Assembly (NCBI RefSeq): GCF_001439605.1
Contig: NZ_LMBX01000004.1
Coordinates: 165,563 to 229,562 of the forward strand
DNA from: Cytobacillus praedii
Lineage (GTDB): Bacteria > Bacillota > Bacilli > Bacillales > Cytobacillaceae
Direction: 5' to 3'
Length of the DNA stretch: 64,000 bases
Both the position numbers and the translations under genes were made by a program. Numbering within the stretch: position 1 is the stretch's first letter; each line of letters opens with the position of its first letter. Positions 25,228 through 34,561 of the stretch are shown here, piece after piece. Below the pieces are notes generated by a model. The model ran no database searches, had not been told where the DNA came from, and saw nothing but the letters and a program-made list of their open reading frames with translations.

Positions 25228-27303
25228 ATGGGTACTCAACCTACTAATGCAGGAATAGATTTTCAACAAAGAGTTTCAGGCTGGATTTTATTTAATATGG
25301 TAACCGACATTGATTTAGCAAATTCTATTGATATTAAAGAAAATACATATATTGAAAAAGTAGCATTTGAAACCAGAGATATAATTGATGACCTTGTAGT
25401 AACAACTAAAGATAATGAAAAATTATTTTTTCAAATGAAGAGAACAGTATCTTTATCAAAAAGTGAAGATAGCGATTTTTTTAAAGCTATAAATCAATTT
25501 GTAAGACAGTATGTTCAAGAAGGTAAATCAGTGAATTATTATATTTTACTAACTACCTCTAATACATCAAATCCTATTAAGAATGAACTAAAAAAAATAT
25601 TAGAAAGTATTAGGCTCAATCCCTTAACCTTTATAGAGAACCCTCTTAACAAAAGTGAAAAATCTGCATTTGATAGGTTTAAGAGTTTAATAAGAGAAAT
25701 TTATAAGAACGTTACAAGTAAAGATATGAGTGAACAACAATTTTTAGAATTTTCTTCTAAGATGGTAATTTCTGTTCTTGATATTGAAGATGGTATGGCT
25801 TTCGAGAAAAGTGTACTAACGGCAATTAGTGGTAAAATAAATTCAGTATCTCCTCAATTTTTTTGGTCTTTTCTAATCTCTACATCTCTTAGTTTTGCTT
25901 CTAGAAGAATGTCAGTTTTATGTAATGAGCTAAAAGATAAGTGGAAAGGCTATATAGATAAACCTAAAGAGAATGTAAATAGTGAAGAAATAGTTGGTGG
26001 ATTTTTTGACCTAGTACTAAAAGAAGATGATTTTTCAATAGGTAAAGATGTAGTTCTAGTTGAGGGAAACGAAGAGTTGGGAGAAGGTTTTTCAAATAAA
26101 ATGCTTCTTATGGAATTATATCGCTTTGATGATGACGGTACGAAAAGGTTACAGTATATAGATAATAATTATGTGGTCTTTAAGAATGGGATTAAAATGA
26201 AAGTTTTACATAGAACAGCAACAAACATAGGGATGGAAAGGTATCTAAAAGAAAATGAAAAAATCCTTCCATATGATGAATTGATTATTGCCCCTGCTAA
26301 CAATATTGAGAATGTCGAGCAGGAACTACCTGTGAAATTGCATAAAGAATGGTGTCAAAGATATATAAAAGAAAATAAAAAAGAGTTTATGAATTGTTTA
26401 CATTGTGCAAAAGGTATTTCAGAAAAATCTTATGCCATTGAGATTGATGATTTATATGAACATTCAATTCTTGGAGTAGTTCATCAAGATTGTTTAAGAC
26501 CAACTGATAGAGTTATAGGTTTAATTACAAGTGATTTATTTGATAAAAATGATTTCTTGAAAAAGTTTGATTATAATTTATGGATAAGCAGTATCAAGGA
26601 CTCTCAAGCAATGTTAAATAATTTAAAAGGTTCTCAAATGCCACCACTAGTTACCATGATTTGGGACCCATATGGGGGAACCAATAATCATTTTAATAAT
26701 TGCATAAAGATAAATTTATCTAATGGAGATTTTAGGTATATATTGGATAGGGGTATGGTTGATAGATTTAATAAAAGTGAAGCAAAAAAAACAGCAAAAC
26801 TTTTTAATGAAAAATTTGAGAAAAATAAGAATAGAGACCCTTATGGTTATACATCTATAAATTATATTTATGGAACTTACACATACTTAATAACTAACAA
26901 AAATGATAATGAAGATATTTTAGAATGTATTTCAGCGGAAGTTGAAAAATACAATAACCATATTGGGATACAATATAGGACAAATAAAAATTACTATGCT
27001 CCTCTGATGACTATTACTCTTTTAGAAACTGAGGAATTACTTACAATAAATGAACGTTTAGTATTTGTTAGCGACCCAATGACTCTAAAGAATTACATTA
27101 ATAATTGGGAGAAGGCTGGACTTGACTTAAAGGAATATGAATTAAATATTCTTTCAACAGATGAAGAATTTGACAGTCTTATGAGGGAATATGATAGAAG
27201 AGATATCAGAGGAGTAATTAACCCAATATTAGATAGAAGAGGAGAATTTGGTCAAGGTGTACTCCTTGAAAATATTAATAAATTAAACAGGGTTAATAGA
27301 TAA
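25228..27303 (+). CDS. Large defence-type protein with PD-(D/E)XK-like N-terminus and zinc cluster
   Basis: This 691-residue protein has GIDFQQRVSGWILFNM near the start. AFETRDIIDDLVV at about 46-58 and LFFQMKRTVSL at about 68-78 follow. The spaced acid(s) and Q-x-K triad fit a PD-(D/E)XK nuclease domain like that of Cap4/DUF4297 proteins. At about 389-421 it has a Cys-x2-Cys and a His-x2-Cys, a treble-clef or HNH-like zinc site. No P-loop ATPase is visible. The RBS is GGAGG before ATG 25228. It is alone between terminators or scars, so it may be a single-gene system. The function is inferred from the N-terminus and island context. Confidence 0.6.
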   Translation: MGTQPTNAGIDFQQRVSGWILFNMVTDIDLANSIDIKENTYIEKVAFETRDIIDDLVVTTKDNEKLFFQMKRTVSLSKSEDSDFFKAINQFVRQYVQEGKSVNYYILLTTSNTSNPIKNELKKILESIRLNPLTFIENPLNKSEKSAFDRFKSLIREIYKNVTSKDMSEQQFLEFSSKMVISVLDIEDGMAFEKSVLTAISGKINSVSPQFFWSFLISTSLSFASRRMSVLCNELKDKWKGYIDKPKENVNSEEIVGGFFDLVLKEDDFSIGKDVVLVEGNEELGEGFSNKMLLMELYRFDDDGTKRLQYIDNNYVVFKNGIKMKVLHRTATNIGMERYLKENEKILPYDELIIAPANNIENVEQELPVKLHKEWCQRYIKENKKEFMNCLHCAKGISEKSYAIEIDDLYEHSILGVVHQDCLRPTDRVIGLITSDLFDKNDFLKKFDYNLWISSIKDSQAMLNNLKGSQMPPLVTMIWDPYGGTNNHFNNCIKINLSNGDFRYILDRGMVDRFNKSEAKKTAKLFNEKFEKNKNRDPYGYTSINYIYGTYTYLITNKNDNEDILECISAEVEKYNNHIGIQYRTNKNYYAPLMTITLLETEELLTINERLVFVSDPMTLKNYINNWEKAGLDLKEYELNILSTDEEFDSLMREYDRRDIRGVINPILDRRGEFGQGVLLENINKLNRVNR

Positions 27304-28024
27304 TTTATGTTGAGTGAATACTATCATGACTCTGTCTGCAACCACTACTCCACACACGTGGTGTGTGAAAACAAAATAAGCAATTGAATATGATAATTGA
27401 TCATATTTACACAAATTTACTCATCACCAAAGAAAAACATTATAAAATCACAATTTTCAACCTAGTTTCGACTTCGAACTCTAATATCAATACAAAACGT
27501 TCCTCCACTGAAGAAACGTTTTGTATTTTTTTCAGCAATAATTAATAAATTCATTGAAAAAAATTCTCTTTTTCCTAACCCCTCAATATCCCATCGACTA
27601 ACTCACTAACCACTATTTGAATCGTACCCTTATTGTCTATACGTACTAACAATATCCGCCCATACCTTTGAATCATGATCAAATCCCTGGGACGGAAGTG
27701 TCGGAGTGGTTTTGCAGTCACTGCTATTAAACCGTTTCTATTTGTACTAGGTTAATCAATAATCGTGTCCAACTCATGGAAGTGATAGAAGGCATTTATC
27801 TCTGCCAAGTATTGAAACTACTTCTACCGTGTCAAAGACTTACCATCATATATTGCTACCCTCAAGTCACAAATCCCAAAAAAACTTGAAAAACCCCGTG
27901 ATTAAATCCCCATCCTATAGCATAATTAATTTATGAAAAATAATAGATAATAACTACTTAATCAAGAATCCATATTTTACCATTTATAAAAGCTAAAACA
28001 GCATTACCAATAGGAGTGATAACA
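27304..28024. other. 720-bp AT-rich intergenic region
   Basis: It contains a small hairpin CACACAC-GTG-GTGTGTG (27353-27369), a strong terminator at 27490-27533, and otherwise no open frame or recognisable RNA. A few GC-richer words around 27690-27740 did not resolve into a gene remnant. Confidence 0.6.
27490..27533 (+). terminator. Terminator in the region after the nuclease gene
   Basis: Stem ATACAAAACGTT/AACGTTTTGTAT (12 bp perfect) followed by TTTTTTT, about 190 bases after the 25228-27303 gene. Confidence 0.75.
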
Positions 28025-29167
28025 ATGGTTATATCCTTAGTCAAAGGCCAAAAAATCGATATAACTAAAAATAAGCCAGAAACTACTAGATTGCATATCG
28101 GCATGGGCTGGAAGAGCCAGCATCATTTTGATATTGATGTCTCGGCGTTTATGCTTGGGGAAGATGAGAAGATTATTCGGGAAGAGGATTTTGTCTTTTA
28201 TGGGCAGCCCTATTCTAGTAATAAGTCTGTTCAATTGGAGACGTCGATTTCATCTGTTGAAAAGCAGCACTTTCTGATTGATTTGTTGAAGGTTCCTACA
28301 GTAGTAAAAAAGATTGCCTTTACGCTTACAATCTATGAGTCGGAATTGAACGGCCATACTTTTGAGGCGGTTTCTGATATAGTCCTCAGGATTGTCGATA
28401 GCAGAAAGCAAGAAGAGATGGCTGCTTTTCCGATCGATTATTCTTTTACAAAAGAGAGTGCGATTGTGCTGGGGTCGTTATACCGATATGGTGATCAATG
28501 GAAGTTTCATGCGGTTGGAGCTGGCTTTTTTGGAGGGCTGGCTGATTTGTGCAAAGAATATGGAGTGGAGGTTGATGATCAGCCTACAGATACTAACACA
28601 CAGGTTGAAACAACCACTGTCTCTTCATTACCTAATGAGCGTTTTCAGGTCGTTCAGGAACGGGATGCTGCGGTGTCGGGTGAAGAGATCCCGAAGCAGC
28701 CGGCGGAACCGATTCATTTAAAGCGTGAATCTGGCGTTCAGTTTGATGAGCAAAGAATCGAAACCTTATCGCAAAGGAATGATGATTTAATTTCATTATT
28801 TGCCGATAAAGATGAAGATACTGCTAGTAGGTCTACGGGTGATTCTTCAGAGACTGTCCACACATTACCAACCTTTTTAGATGATTCACAAGAAGAGGAT
28901 TACGACTCTTTCATTCAGTCATTAACAGATGTAGAGAGAGCTTTTTTAGTAAAGTTTGATGGAGGAAGTATCTCTCTTGATCTTGCAAAATCTTTCTTAA
29001 AGCAAAAGGGATTGATGGTTGCTTTATTTATAAATGGAATAAATGAGAAAGCTTTTGAACATCTTGGTGATAACCTGCTTGAGGTGCAGGCTAATTCCAT
29101 TGTGGTTTTTGATGAATTTCATTCATTGGTTTTAAGTATGAAGGAGAGAGCAAATCATGAACATTAA
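28025..29167 (+). CDS. TerD-TerB-C fusion protein
   Basis: This 380-residue protein has an N-terminal TerD domain (about 1-180). The motif GMGWKSQHHFDIDVSAFMLG carries the calcium-binding Asp residues, and SAIVLGSLYRYGDQWKFHAVG is near the end of the domain. A disordered acidic linker (about 185-295) follows, then a TerB-C-like domain (about 300-378, with KGLMVALFINGINEKAFEHL). TerD and TerB-C domains occur in stress and defence complexes. The protein is the first of three coupled genes, followed by a BREX-type ATPase (11-base overlap) and a helicase. ATG 28025 is preferred because of TAGGAGTG upstream. Confidence 0.85.
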   Translation: MVISLVKGQKIDITKNKPETTRLHIGMGWKSQHHFDIDVSAFMLGEDEKIIREEDFVFYGQPYSSNKSVQLETSISSVEKQHFLIDLLKVPTVVKKIAFTLTIYESELNGHTFEAVSDIVLRIVDSRKQEEMAAFPIDYSFTKESAIVLGSLYRYGDQWKFHAVGAGFFGGLADLCKEYGVEVDDQPTDTNTQVETTTVSSLPNERFQVVQERDAAVSGEEIPKQPAEPIHLKRESGVQFDEQRIETLSQRNDDLISLFADKDEDTASRSTGDSSETVHTLPTFLDDSQEEDYDSFIQSLTDVERAFLVKFDGGSISLDLAKSFLKQKGLMVALFINGINEKAFEHLGDNLLEVQANSIVVFDEFHSLVLSMKERANHEH

Positions 29168-30467
29168 GAAACGAGATTCAACTGCTATTCTGAATTCTCT
29201 TTCAGGTGGAGTCGTGCCTAGTAGAGGATTGCAATATATCTTGGTGGGACGCAGCCAAGAAGCTACTCAGATTATAAAGGACTTGGAGGAAGTAAAGAAA
29301 GGGACTTCCATCATCAAATTCTTTATCGGCTCCTTCGGCAGCGGGAAAAGCTTTATCCAAGCGTTGATTCAGCAAATTGGTTTCAAAGAGAACTTTGTTG
29401 TAACGAAGGCTGATTTTACGCCTGAAAGAAGATTATATGGCAGCGATCAAAAAGCGGTTGCCCTTTATACAGAGTTAATGAAGAACTTGTCGATTGCCAC
29501 CGTTCCTGAGGGTGGAGCATTAAGCACGATTTTTGATAAATGGATTACAGACGTTCAGGAACAAGTGGTGCAAATGAGAGGGTACGGTTCCGTTGAGCTG
29601 GATAATCCCAATTTCATTGCTGACGTTGAGCATGAAATTACTCGACTAGTTTCTAAAATGGATGTTTTCACAGGCGGCTACGATTTTGCCCGTATTCTTA
29701 CCCAGTATTATCAAGGTTTTATTCATGATGATTCCGAGCTGCAGCGAAAAGCGCTGAGGTGGATTAGAGGGGAGTACCGTACCAAAACAGAAGCGAGGGC
29801 TGATCTTGGGGTACGCGACACGATTAATGATGATAATTACTATAACTATCTAAAGATCATGTCCCAGTTTGTTCGGCAAATCGGCTACTCAGGTCTAGTC
29901 GTAAATTTTGATGAAGCCATTAATTTATATAAAATCACCCATCCACATACAAGAGAGAAAAACTATGAAAGCATCCTGAAAATATTCAATGATACGCTTC
30001 AGGGGAATATGGAAGGTTTATATATTACTTTTGGTGGAACTCTCGAATTTCTTGAGGATGAACGGAGAGGGTTATTCAGTTATGGCGCGTTAAAAAGAAG
30101 ATTGGAAACGAACCGATTTGAAACGAGTGAATTCCGTGATTTGACCCAGCCTGTTATTAAATTGACACCGTTAAAGCATGAAGAGACCTTTGTTCTTCTC
30201 CAAAAGCTAAGAGACATTCATGCGGTTCATTATAAATATCAAAGCAATGTAACAAACGAGGAAATAAAAAGATATATTCAAAAGGAATATGCAAGACCAG
30301 GAGCGCTGGAAAATTTAATGGTAGGGGATATTGTCCGAGGCTTCTTAGGAGCCTTAAATATTCTGCATCAAAATCCAGGTTTCGATCGAACGGAAATTTT
30401 TGAAGAGGAAGCTGTTGCTGCCAGTCCTGCGAACATTAACAGCCGCTTCTCCAGATTAGAGGGTTAA
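29157..30467 (+). CDS. BREX-type ATP-binding protein (DUF2791, BrxD-like)
   Basis: This 436-residue P-loop ATPase has GSFGSGKSF (Walker A) at about 58-66. Its hydrophobic strand ends in GLVVNFDEAINLY (Walker B-like) at about 245-257. The conserved YITFGGTLEFLEDERRGLFS is followed by a C-terminal Arg-rich region. This is the DUF2791 family, to which BrxD of type 2 BREX belongs. It overlaps the TerD-type gene and is followed five bases later by an Lhr-like helicase. No PglX, PglZ or BrxC lies nearby, so this is not a full BREX system. Confidence 0.87.
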   Translation: MNIKKRDSTAILNSLSGGVVPSRGLQYILVGRSQEATQIIKDLEEVKKGTSIIKFFIGSFGSGKSFIQALIQQIGFKENFVVTKADFTPERRLYGSDQKAVALYTELMKNLSIATVPEGGALSTIFDKWITDVQEQVVQMRGYGSVELDNPNFIADVEHEITRLVSKMDVFTGGYDFARILTQYYQGFIHDDSELQRKALRWIRGEYRTKTEARADLGVRDTINDDNYYNYLKIMSQFVRQIGYSGLVVNFDEAINLYKITHPHTREKNYESILKIFNDTLQGNMEGLYITFGGTLEFLEDERRGLFSYGALKRRLETNRFETSEFRDLTQPVIKLTPLKHEETFVLLQKLRDIHAVHYKYQSNVTNEEIKRYIQKEYARPGALENLMVGDIVRGFLGALNILHQNPGFDRTEIFEEEAVAASPANINSRFSRLEG

Positions 30468-30471
30468 TGCA

Positions 30472-32604
30472 GTGAGCTCATTTGATCTTTTGTCGGAAAA
30501 AATGAAAAAGAAAATATGGGATATGAAATGGGACCGTTTCACGCCTATTCAGGAGAAAACCATCCCACTCATTATAAATACGCAAAAGGATATTATTGTT
30601 TCATCGGGTACAGCTTCTGGGAAAACAGAGGCTGCGTTGCTTCCCATTCTTTCGGTTGTAGAGAAAACAGCAAGCAGTAAATTAAAAGTCATCTATATTT
30701 CTCCTCTCAAGGCATTAATTAATAACCAATTTGAGAGAATTGAGAAACTTTGTGATGATATCGATATTCGCATCCATCGTTGGCATGGAGATGTATCTCA
30801 GAGCAAGAAACTAGCCTTTTTAAAAAATCCTTCAGGTATTCTGCAAATTACACCAGAATCACTTGAGAGTTTTTTTGTGAATCGGACCAATCATTTAAAA
30901 GCCGCTTTCAAAGAGGTAGATTTTATTGTCATCGATGAAATCCATTCGTTTTTTGATAATGCCCGTGGCGTGCATTTACGTTCTCTTCTTTCACGTTTAA
31001 GTAATCTTTGCCATGTTCCACCGAGAATTGTTGGTTTATCCGCAACAGTAGATAATTTTGATTTAGTAAAAGCATGGGTGAATTATGCTGATCCGGATAA
31101 TGTCGAAGTGGTCGAGGTGAAAGGCAGTGATAAGCAGCTATTGTTTCACTTAATGCATGTGCCTAGTGAAACAAGTATATTGCCTTTAGAACTTTTTGAG
31201 GATATAAGGGATTTAACCCGCCATCAAAAATCAATCATTTTTTGCAATAATCGAGGACAAGTAGAGGAAGCAACGGTCACATTAAACCGATTAGCCGAAA
31301 AAGAAGGGATGGGGGAAACGTATTATCCCCATCACTCATCGATCGATAAAAAAGAACGCGAGTATGTTGAAAAAGTAATGAGCGAGTCAACAGCTCCTAA
31401 AAGTGTGATTGCAACAAGTTCATTAGAACTGGGGATAGACATTGGCAATATTGAAGTGGTGATCCAAATTGATAGCACCTATTCCGTATCATCCCTAAAG
31501 CAACGTTTGGGAAGGTCAGGTAGAAAAAGAGAGGCAGATCAAATCCTTCAATTGTATTCAACTGATGACGACAAGCTGATTCAATCGTTAGCCGTTATGG
31601 AGCTTGTGATTGAGAAATGGATTGAACCCTCCAAAGGCTATTTGCATCCTTTTGACGTTTTATTCCAGCAAATCCTATCCATTTGTCAGGAGAACAATGG
31701 GATCTCGTACAACCACCTCATAGATAGAATTAACAAGAATCATATTTTTCATAGCTTATTAACAAAAGATGTCATCACCCTGATCCAAGGCATGATTGAA
31801 AAGGAATATGTAGAAGTACTCAAAAACAGTGACGAGCTGATTGTCGGACTGGAAGGGGAAAGAATTCTTAGAAGTAAGGATTTTTATTCTGTCTTTATGA
31901 CATCAGACGAATATGAAGTAATGGATGGTGCCAAAAGAATTGGCCGGCTCGATAAAGCGTTTATCATAAATGTAGGCGACAATATTATCCTTGGTGGAAG
32001 ACTATGGGGCATTAAGGATATCGATTTTGATCGCAGTAAAGTATACGTCACAAAAGCGGTTAGCGGGAATAAACCTACCTATACCGGCAGCCCCGGCTAT
32101 ATTCACAAAAAAATTGGCGAAAAAATGATGGAAATCCTTTGTTCTAAGAATGAGTTTCATTACATTAATGACATCGCTCTGGCTACGCTAAACGATGTAA
32201 GAAGAAAGTATCTTTGGAACGGAATCACTGCCGATCACCGCTGTATATGGGTGGATAAAGCTGAAGGCATTTTTGAAACCTATACAGGAACAACCATTAC
32301 GAAAACGCTCGTCTGGATGCTTCGGTATTTTTGTGTGGATGCCAAGATTATGGATGGAGTAGGCAGAATAACAATTTTAAATCCAGAAGGCATCCTTTCT
32401 ATTCTTCAAAAGATGAAAGAGAAAGAATGGACCGCTGAGGATTTGCTTCCTTATGTGGAAGAGAAGGAGTTTTTTACATCTAAATACGCTGCGTTTATTG
32501 ATGAGTCCCTTCGTGTGAAAATGCATGTTGGGAATGAGGTTGATATTGAGGGAGCGGTGGGGTATTTACAGAAGTATGAATTTAAGAGTATGAGTTTCAT
32601 GTAG
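30472..32604 (+). CDS. Lhr-like DEAD/DEAH-box helicase (BrxHI-like)
   Basis: This 710-residue SF2 helicase starts at GTG 30472, behind AGAGGG. Motifs visible are TPIQEKTIP (Q-motif) at about 24, GTASGKTE (I) at about 46, DEIH (II) at about 155, SAT (III) at about 190, ATSSLELGIDIG (V) at about 315 and QRLGRSGRKRE (VI) at about 343. A long C-terminal part (about 400-710) with winged-helix character resembles Lhr-type and BrxHI helicases. It closes the TerD/BrxD/helicase operon and is followed by a terminator. A deleted scar of its C-terminus lies at 40715-40849. Confidence 0.88.
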   Translation: MSSFDLLSEKMKKKIWDMKWDRFTPIQEKTIPLIINTQKDIIVSSGTASGKTEAALLPILSVVEKTASSKLKVIYISPLKALINNQFERIEKLCDDIDIRIHRWHGDVSQSKKLAFLKNPSGILQITPESLESFFVNRTNHLKAAFKEVDFIVIDEIHSFFDNARGVHLRSLLSRLSNLCHVPPRIVGLSATVDNFDLVKAWVNYADPDNVEVVEVKGSDKQLLFHLMHVPSETSILPLELFEDIRDLTRHQKSIIFCNNRGQVEEATVTLNRLAEKEGMGETYYPHHSSIDKKEREYVEKVMSESTAPKSVIATSSLELGIDIGNIEVVIQIDSTYSVSSLKQRLGRSGRKREADQILQLYSTDDDKLIQSLAVMELVIEKWIEPSKGYLHPFDVLFQQILSICQENNGISYNHLIDRINKNHIFHSLLTKDVITLIQGMIEKEYVEVLKNSDELIVGLEGERILRSKDFYSVFMTSDEYEVMDGAKRIGRLDKAFIINVGDNIILGGRLWGIKDIDFDRSKVYVTKAVSGNKPTYTGSPGYIHKKIGEKMMEILCSKNEFHYINDIALATLNDVRRKYLWNGITADHRCIWVDKAEGIFETYTGTTITKTLVWMLRYFCVDAKIMDGVGRITILNPEGILSILQKMKEKEWTAEDLLPYVEEKEFFTSKYAAFIDESLRVKMHVGNEVDIEGAVGYLQKYEFKSMSFM

Positions 32605-32654
32605 GAAGCAAATTGTTCCCGTTGAAGGAATTTCTACATTACTAATTACATGAT

Positions 32655-32685
32655 AAAAAGACACTTCCACGAGGTGTCTTTTCAT
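32655..32685 (+). terminator. Terminator of the TerD/BrxD/helicase operon
   Basis: Stem AAAAGACAC/GTGTCTTTT with a short loop (TTCCACGAG), the T-rich arm serving as run; 50 bases after the helicase stop. Confidence 0.7.
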
Positions 32686-32835
32686 AAGATAGTAGTGTTG
32701 TAAATGGATCGGAAAAAATGAGGGTCCACAAATCTTATAAAGATGTTTTTGAAAAGGTGATTGTTAAATCATACAGCTAATTATATAACTGAAATAAATT
32801 GGCACCCTAACCATTATCTGTTTAGGGGGCAGTTC

Positions 32836-33441
32836 TTAAATCGGCGTATCAATTTTATTCATAGTTTGGTTATGAACCGACTGTATTATTATACTTTCAG
32901 ATAATGGGTTAGTATAATTCAGCCACATTTCCACTAAATCAGTCCCAGTTATCAAATCTATCTGTAAACCTTGGGCATATGAACGAGCATTCTCAGTAAA
33001 GTTAGAAGTTGTTACAACATATCCCTGTGAGACATTTTGCTTTACCATATTAGAATGTAATAAAGCTATCGGTTCATAGCCCACATCATCTTTGTAACAT
33101 TTTACTTGTCCTAGAACTTTCTCTTCGCCAACACCATGTTTTATATCAACACCAAAATCCCCTGAACTTTTCGTTACAAAAGTACTTCCACCATATTTAT
33201 GTTTAAATATATCAGCGATGAAATGTTCAAATTCTAAGGGATTATTTTTTATAAAGATTGATGAATAAGATTTTTCTTCATTCTCTTTACAAAAACGTTG
33301 ATAAATACCAAGAGCTAACGTTCTTTTAAATTCTTCAGTGGATAAATAATTTTTATAGGTTTCTTCCGATCTGAAATTTTTTATTTTCTTCCAATGATAA
33401 AAGATAAATCCTAACAAAACACATAATAAAAAATACTCCAC
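32836..33441 (-). CDS. Membrane-anchored Mrr-type restriction endonuclease
   Basis: This 201-residue protein has one N-terminal membrane helix (about 2-17, YFLLCVLLGFIFYHW), a charged linker, and an Mrr_cat PD-(D/E)XK domain (about 68-170). Within that domain, FEHFIADIFKHKYGG supplies the first acid, GDFGVDIKHG (about 108-117) the catalytic Asp, and GQVKCYK (about 124-130) the Q-x-K. Mrr proteins cut modified or foreign DNA. Tethering to the membrane would place it at the site of DNA entry, as inferred for similar small Firmicute proteins. It is transcribed alone against its neighbours. The start is followed by a typical membrane anchor, which supports the assigned ATG. Confidence 0.82.
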   Translation of the reverse strand: MEYFLLCVLLGFIFYHWKKIKNFRSEETYKNYLSTEEFKRTLALGIYQRFCKENEEKSYSSIFIKNNPLEFEHFIADIFKHKYGGSTFVTKSSGDFGVDIKHGVGEEKVLGQVKCYKDDVGYEPIALLHSNMVKQNVSQGYVVTTSNFTENARSYAQGLQIDLITGTDLVEMWLNYTNPLSESIIIQSVHNQTMNKIDTPI

Positions 33442-33570
33442 ATTATCACCTCAATCACCAGTATTATCAAATTTATGGAAAGTATTCAAATTTAAATTAA
33501 GAATGAAACTCAATCAATTAAAAATGCTATAATTTAAAATAAATTAGGCATAAATTGGAGGCGTATATAA

Positions 33571-33831
33571 ATGAAATGGTCTGAAGTACGTAAGCATTTT
33601 CCAGAACGTTGTGTCTTAGTAGAATCATTAATATCAGAAATAAGAGGAAAAGAAAGAATCATCAAGGAAATGTCTGTAATTGATGACTTTGAAAACGGCA
33701 ATGCAGCATGGAAAGTGTATAAAAAATTACATGCAGAAAATACAAATCGTGAATTATATATCTTTCACACCAATAACGAAGAAATAAAGGTAATTGAGCA
33801 GCCATATATAGGAGTGCGAGGAAGAGTATGA
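33571..33831 (+). CDS. Small protein coupled to a retropepsin
   Basis: This 86-residue soluble protein is of unrecognised family. It has an N-terminal MKWSEVRKHFPERCVLVESL and a beta-rich C-terminus. The start follows TTGGAGGCG (33557-33565). Its stop codon overlaps the start of the retropepsin gene (ATGA at 33828-33831), which shows co-translation in a fixed ratio. It may be the partner or the substrate of the protease, or an antitoxin-like regulator; nothing in the sequence decides between these. Confidence 0.7.
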   Translation: MKWSEVRKHFPERCVLVESLISEIRGKERIIKEMSVIDDFENGNAAWKVYKKLHAENTNRELYIFHTNNEEIKVIEQPYIGVRGRV

Positions 33832-34211
33832 AATTTGAAATGAATGATCAACTGCCGCTAGTCGCTGTTCAGATTGAATTCAACGGAATGAAAAGGACTT
33901 TTACTAATGTACTGCTTGATACTGGTTGCACTTCAAGTATTTTAGATACGGATTTATGCGAAGAAATTGGGTTAATGCTCGATTTAGAAAATGCGATTAC
34001 ACGTAAAATGTACGGAATTGGTGGTACTGAAATTTGTATAGAACAAAAAGTGAGTGGCATGAAAATAGATACGTTCCACCTGAGAGATTTCACTATACAG
34101 CTCGGTGATGTAAGAGAAATGCATGGATTTGACGGAATCATCGGAAGTGATTTTTTTCTTGCAAATCAATTAGTTATAGACTTCGAAAAGATGGAAGTAC
34201 GAAAAAACTAG
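33828..34211 (+). CDS. Retropepsin-like aspartic protease
   Basis: This 127-residue single-domain protein has the catalytic LLDTGCTSS (DTG at about 31-33). The flap-like YGIGGTEICIEQKVSG follows, and near the C-terminus a hydrophobic FDGIIGSDFFLANQLVIDF, as in retropepsins that work as homodimers. Free-standing bacterial retropepsins are poorly characterised. It overlaps the upstream small gene by four bases and has no signal peptide, so it acts in the cytoplasm. Its position at the island edge next to an Mrr nuclease suggests a defence or toxin-antitoxin-like role, which is inference. Confidence 0.82.
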   Translation: MKFEMNDQLPLVAVQIEFNGMKRTFTNVLLDTGCTSSILDTDLCEEIGLMLDLENAITRKMYGIGGTEICIEQKVSGMKIDTFHLRDFTIQLGDVREMHGFDGIIGSDFFLANQLVIDFEKMEVRKN

Positions 34212-34560
34212 TTTAAAGTAAACACTACTACATCCATATGAATCTGTCATCACCATCCAAGCCCTACGAACATATATGCATTGGGTAAAGTGGATACTAT
34301 GCCTAAAAAAGAAGAGGTATATAACAAAGCTCTCTTAACGTATTAAATTCCATCTTTCTTTACCAATGCATAGATTAAAATTCTCCCTAGGTTCCATCAT
34401 CCCTTCAAAATTTCCCTCAAACTTTTTAAATCACGTAACATTCTGGATTATTAATTGTAAATAAGTATAATAATATCAACTAATTCTGGTATGAAAGATT
34501 GACTATTTAAGTTAATTGAATTCACATATTCAATCGTCATCTCTTCGTCATAGCCATACG
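34212..34560. other. 350-bp region without an intact gene
   Basis: It contains a stretch (34206-34258) resembling 18065-18112, with GTAAACACTACTACATCCATATG nearly shared. AT-rich sequence follows. No intact frame or RNA was recognised. Confidence 0.5.
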
Positions 34561-34561
34561 T

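Noticed and set aside
28025-32604. Complete BREX system
   Set aside because: PglX methyltransferase, PglZ phosphatase and BrxC are absent; only BrxD-like and BrxHI-like parts are present.
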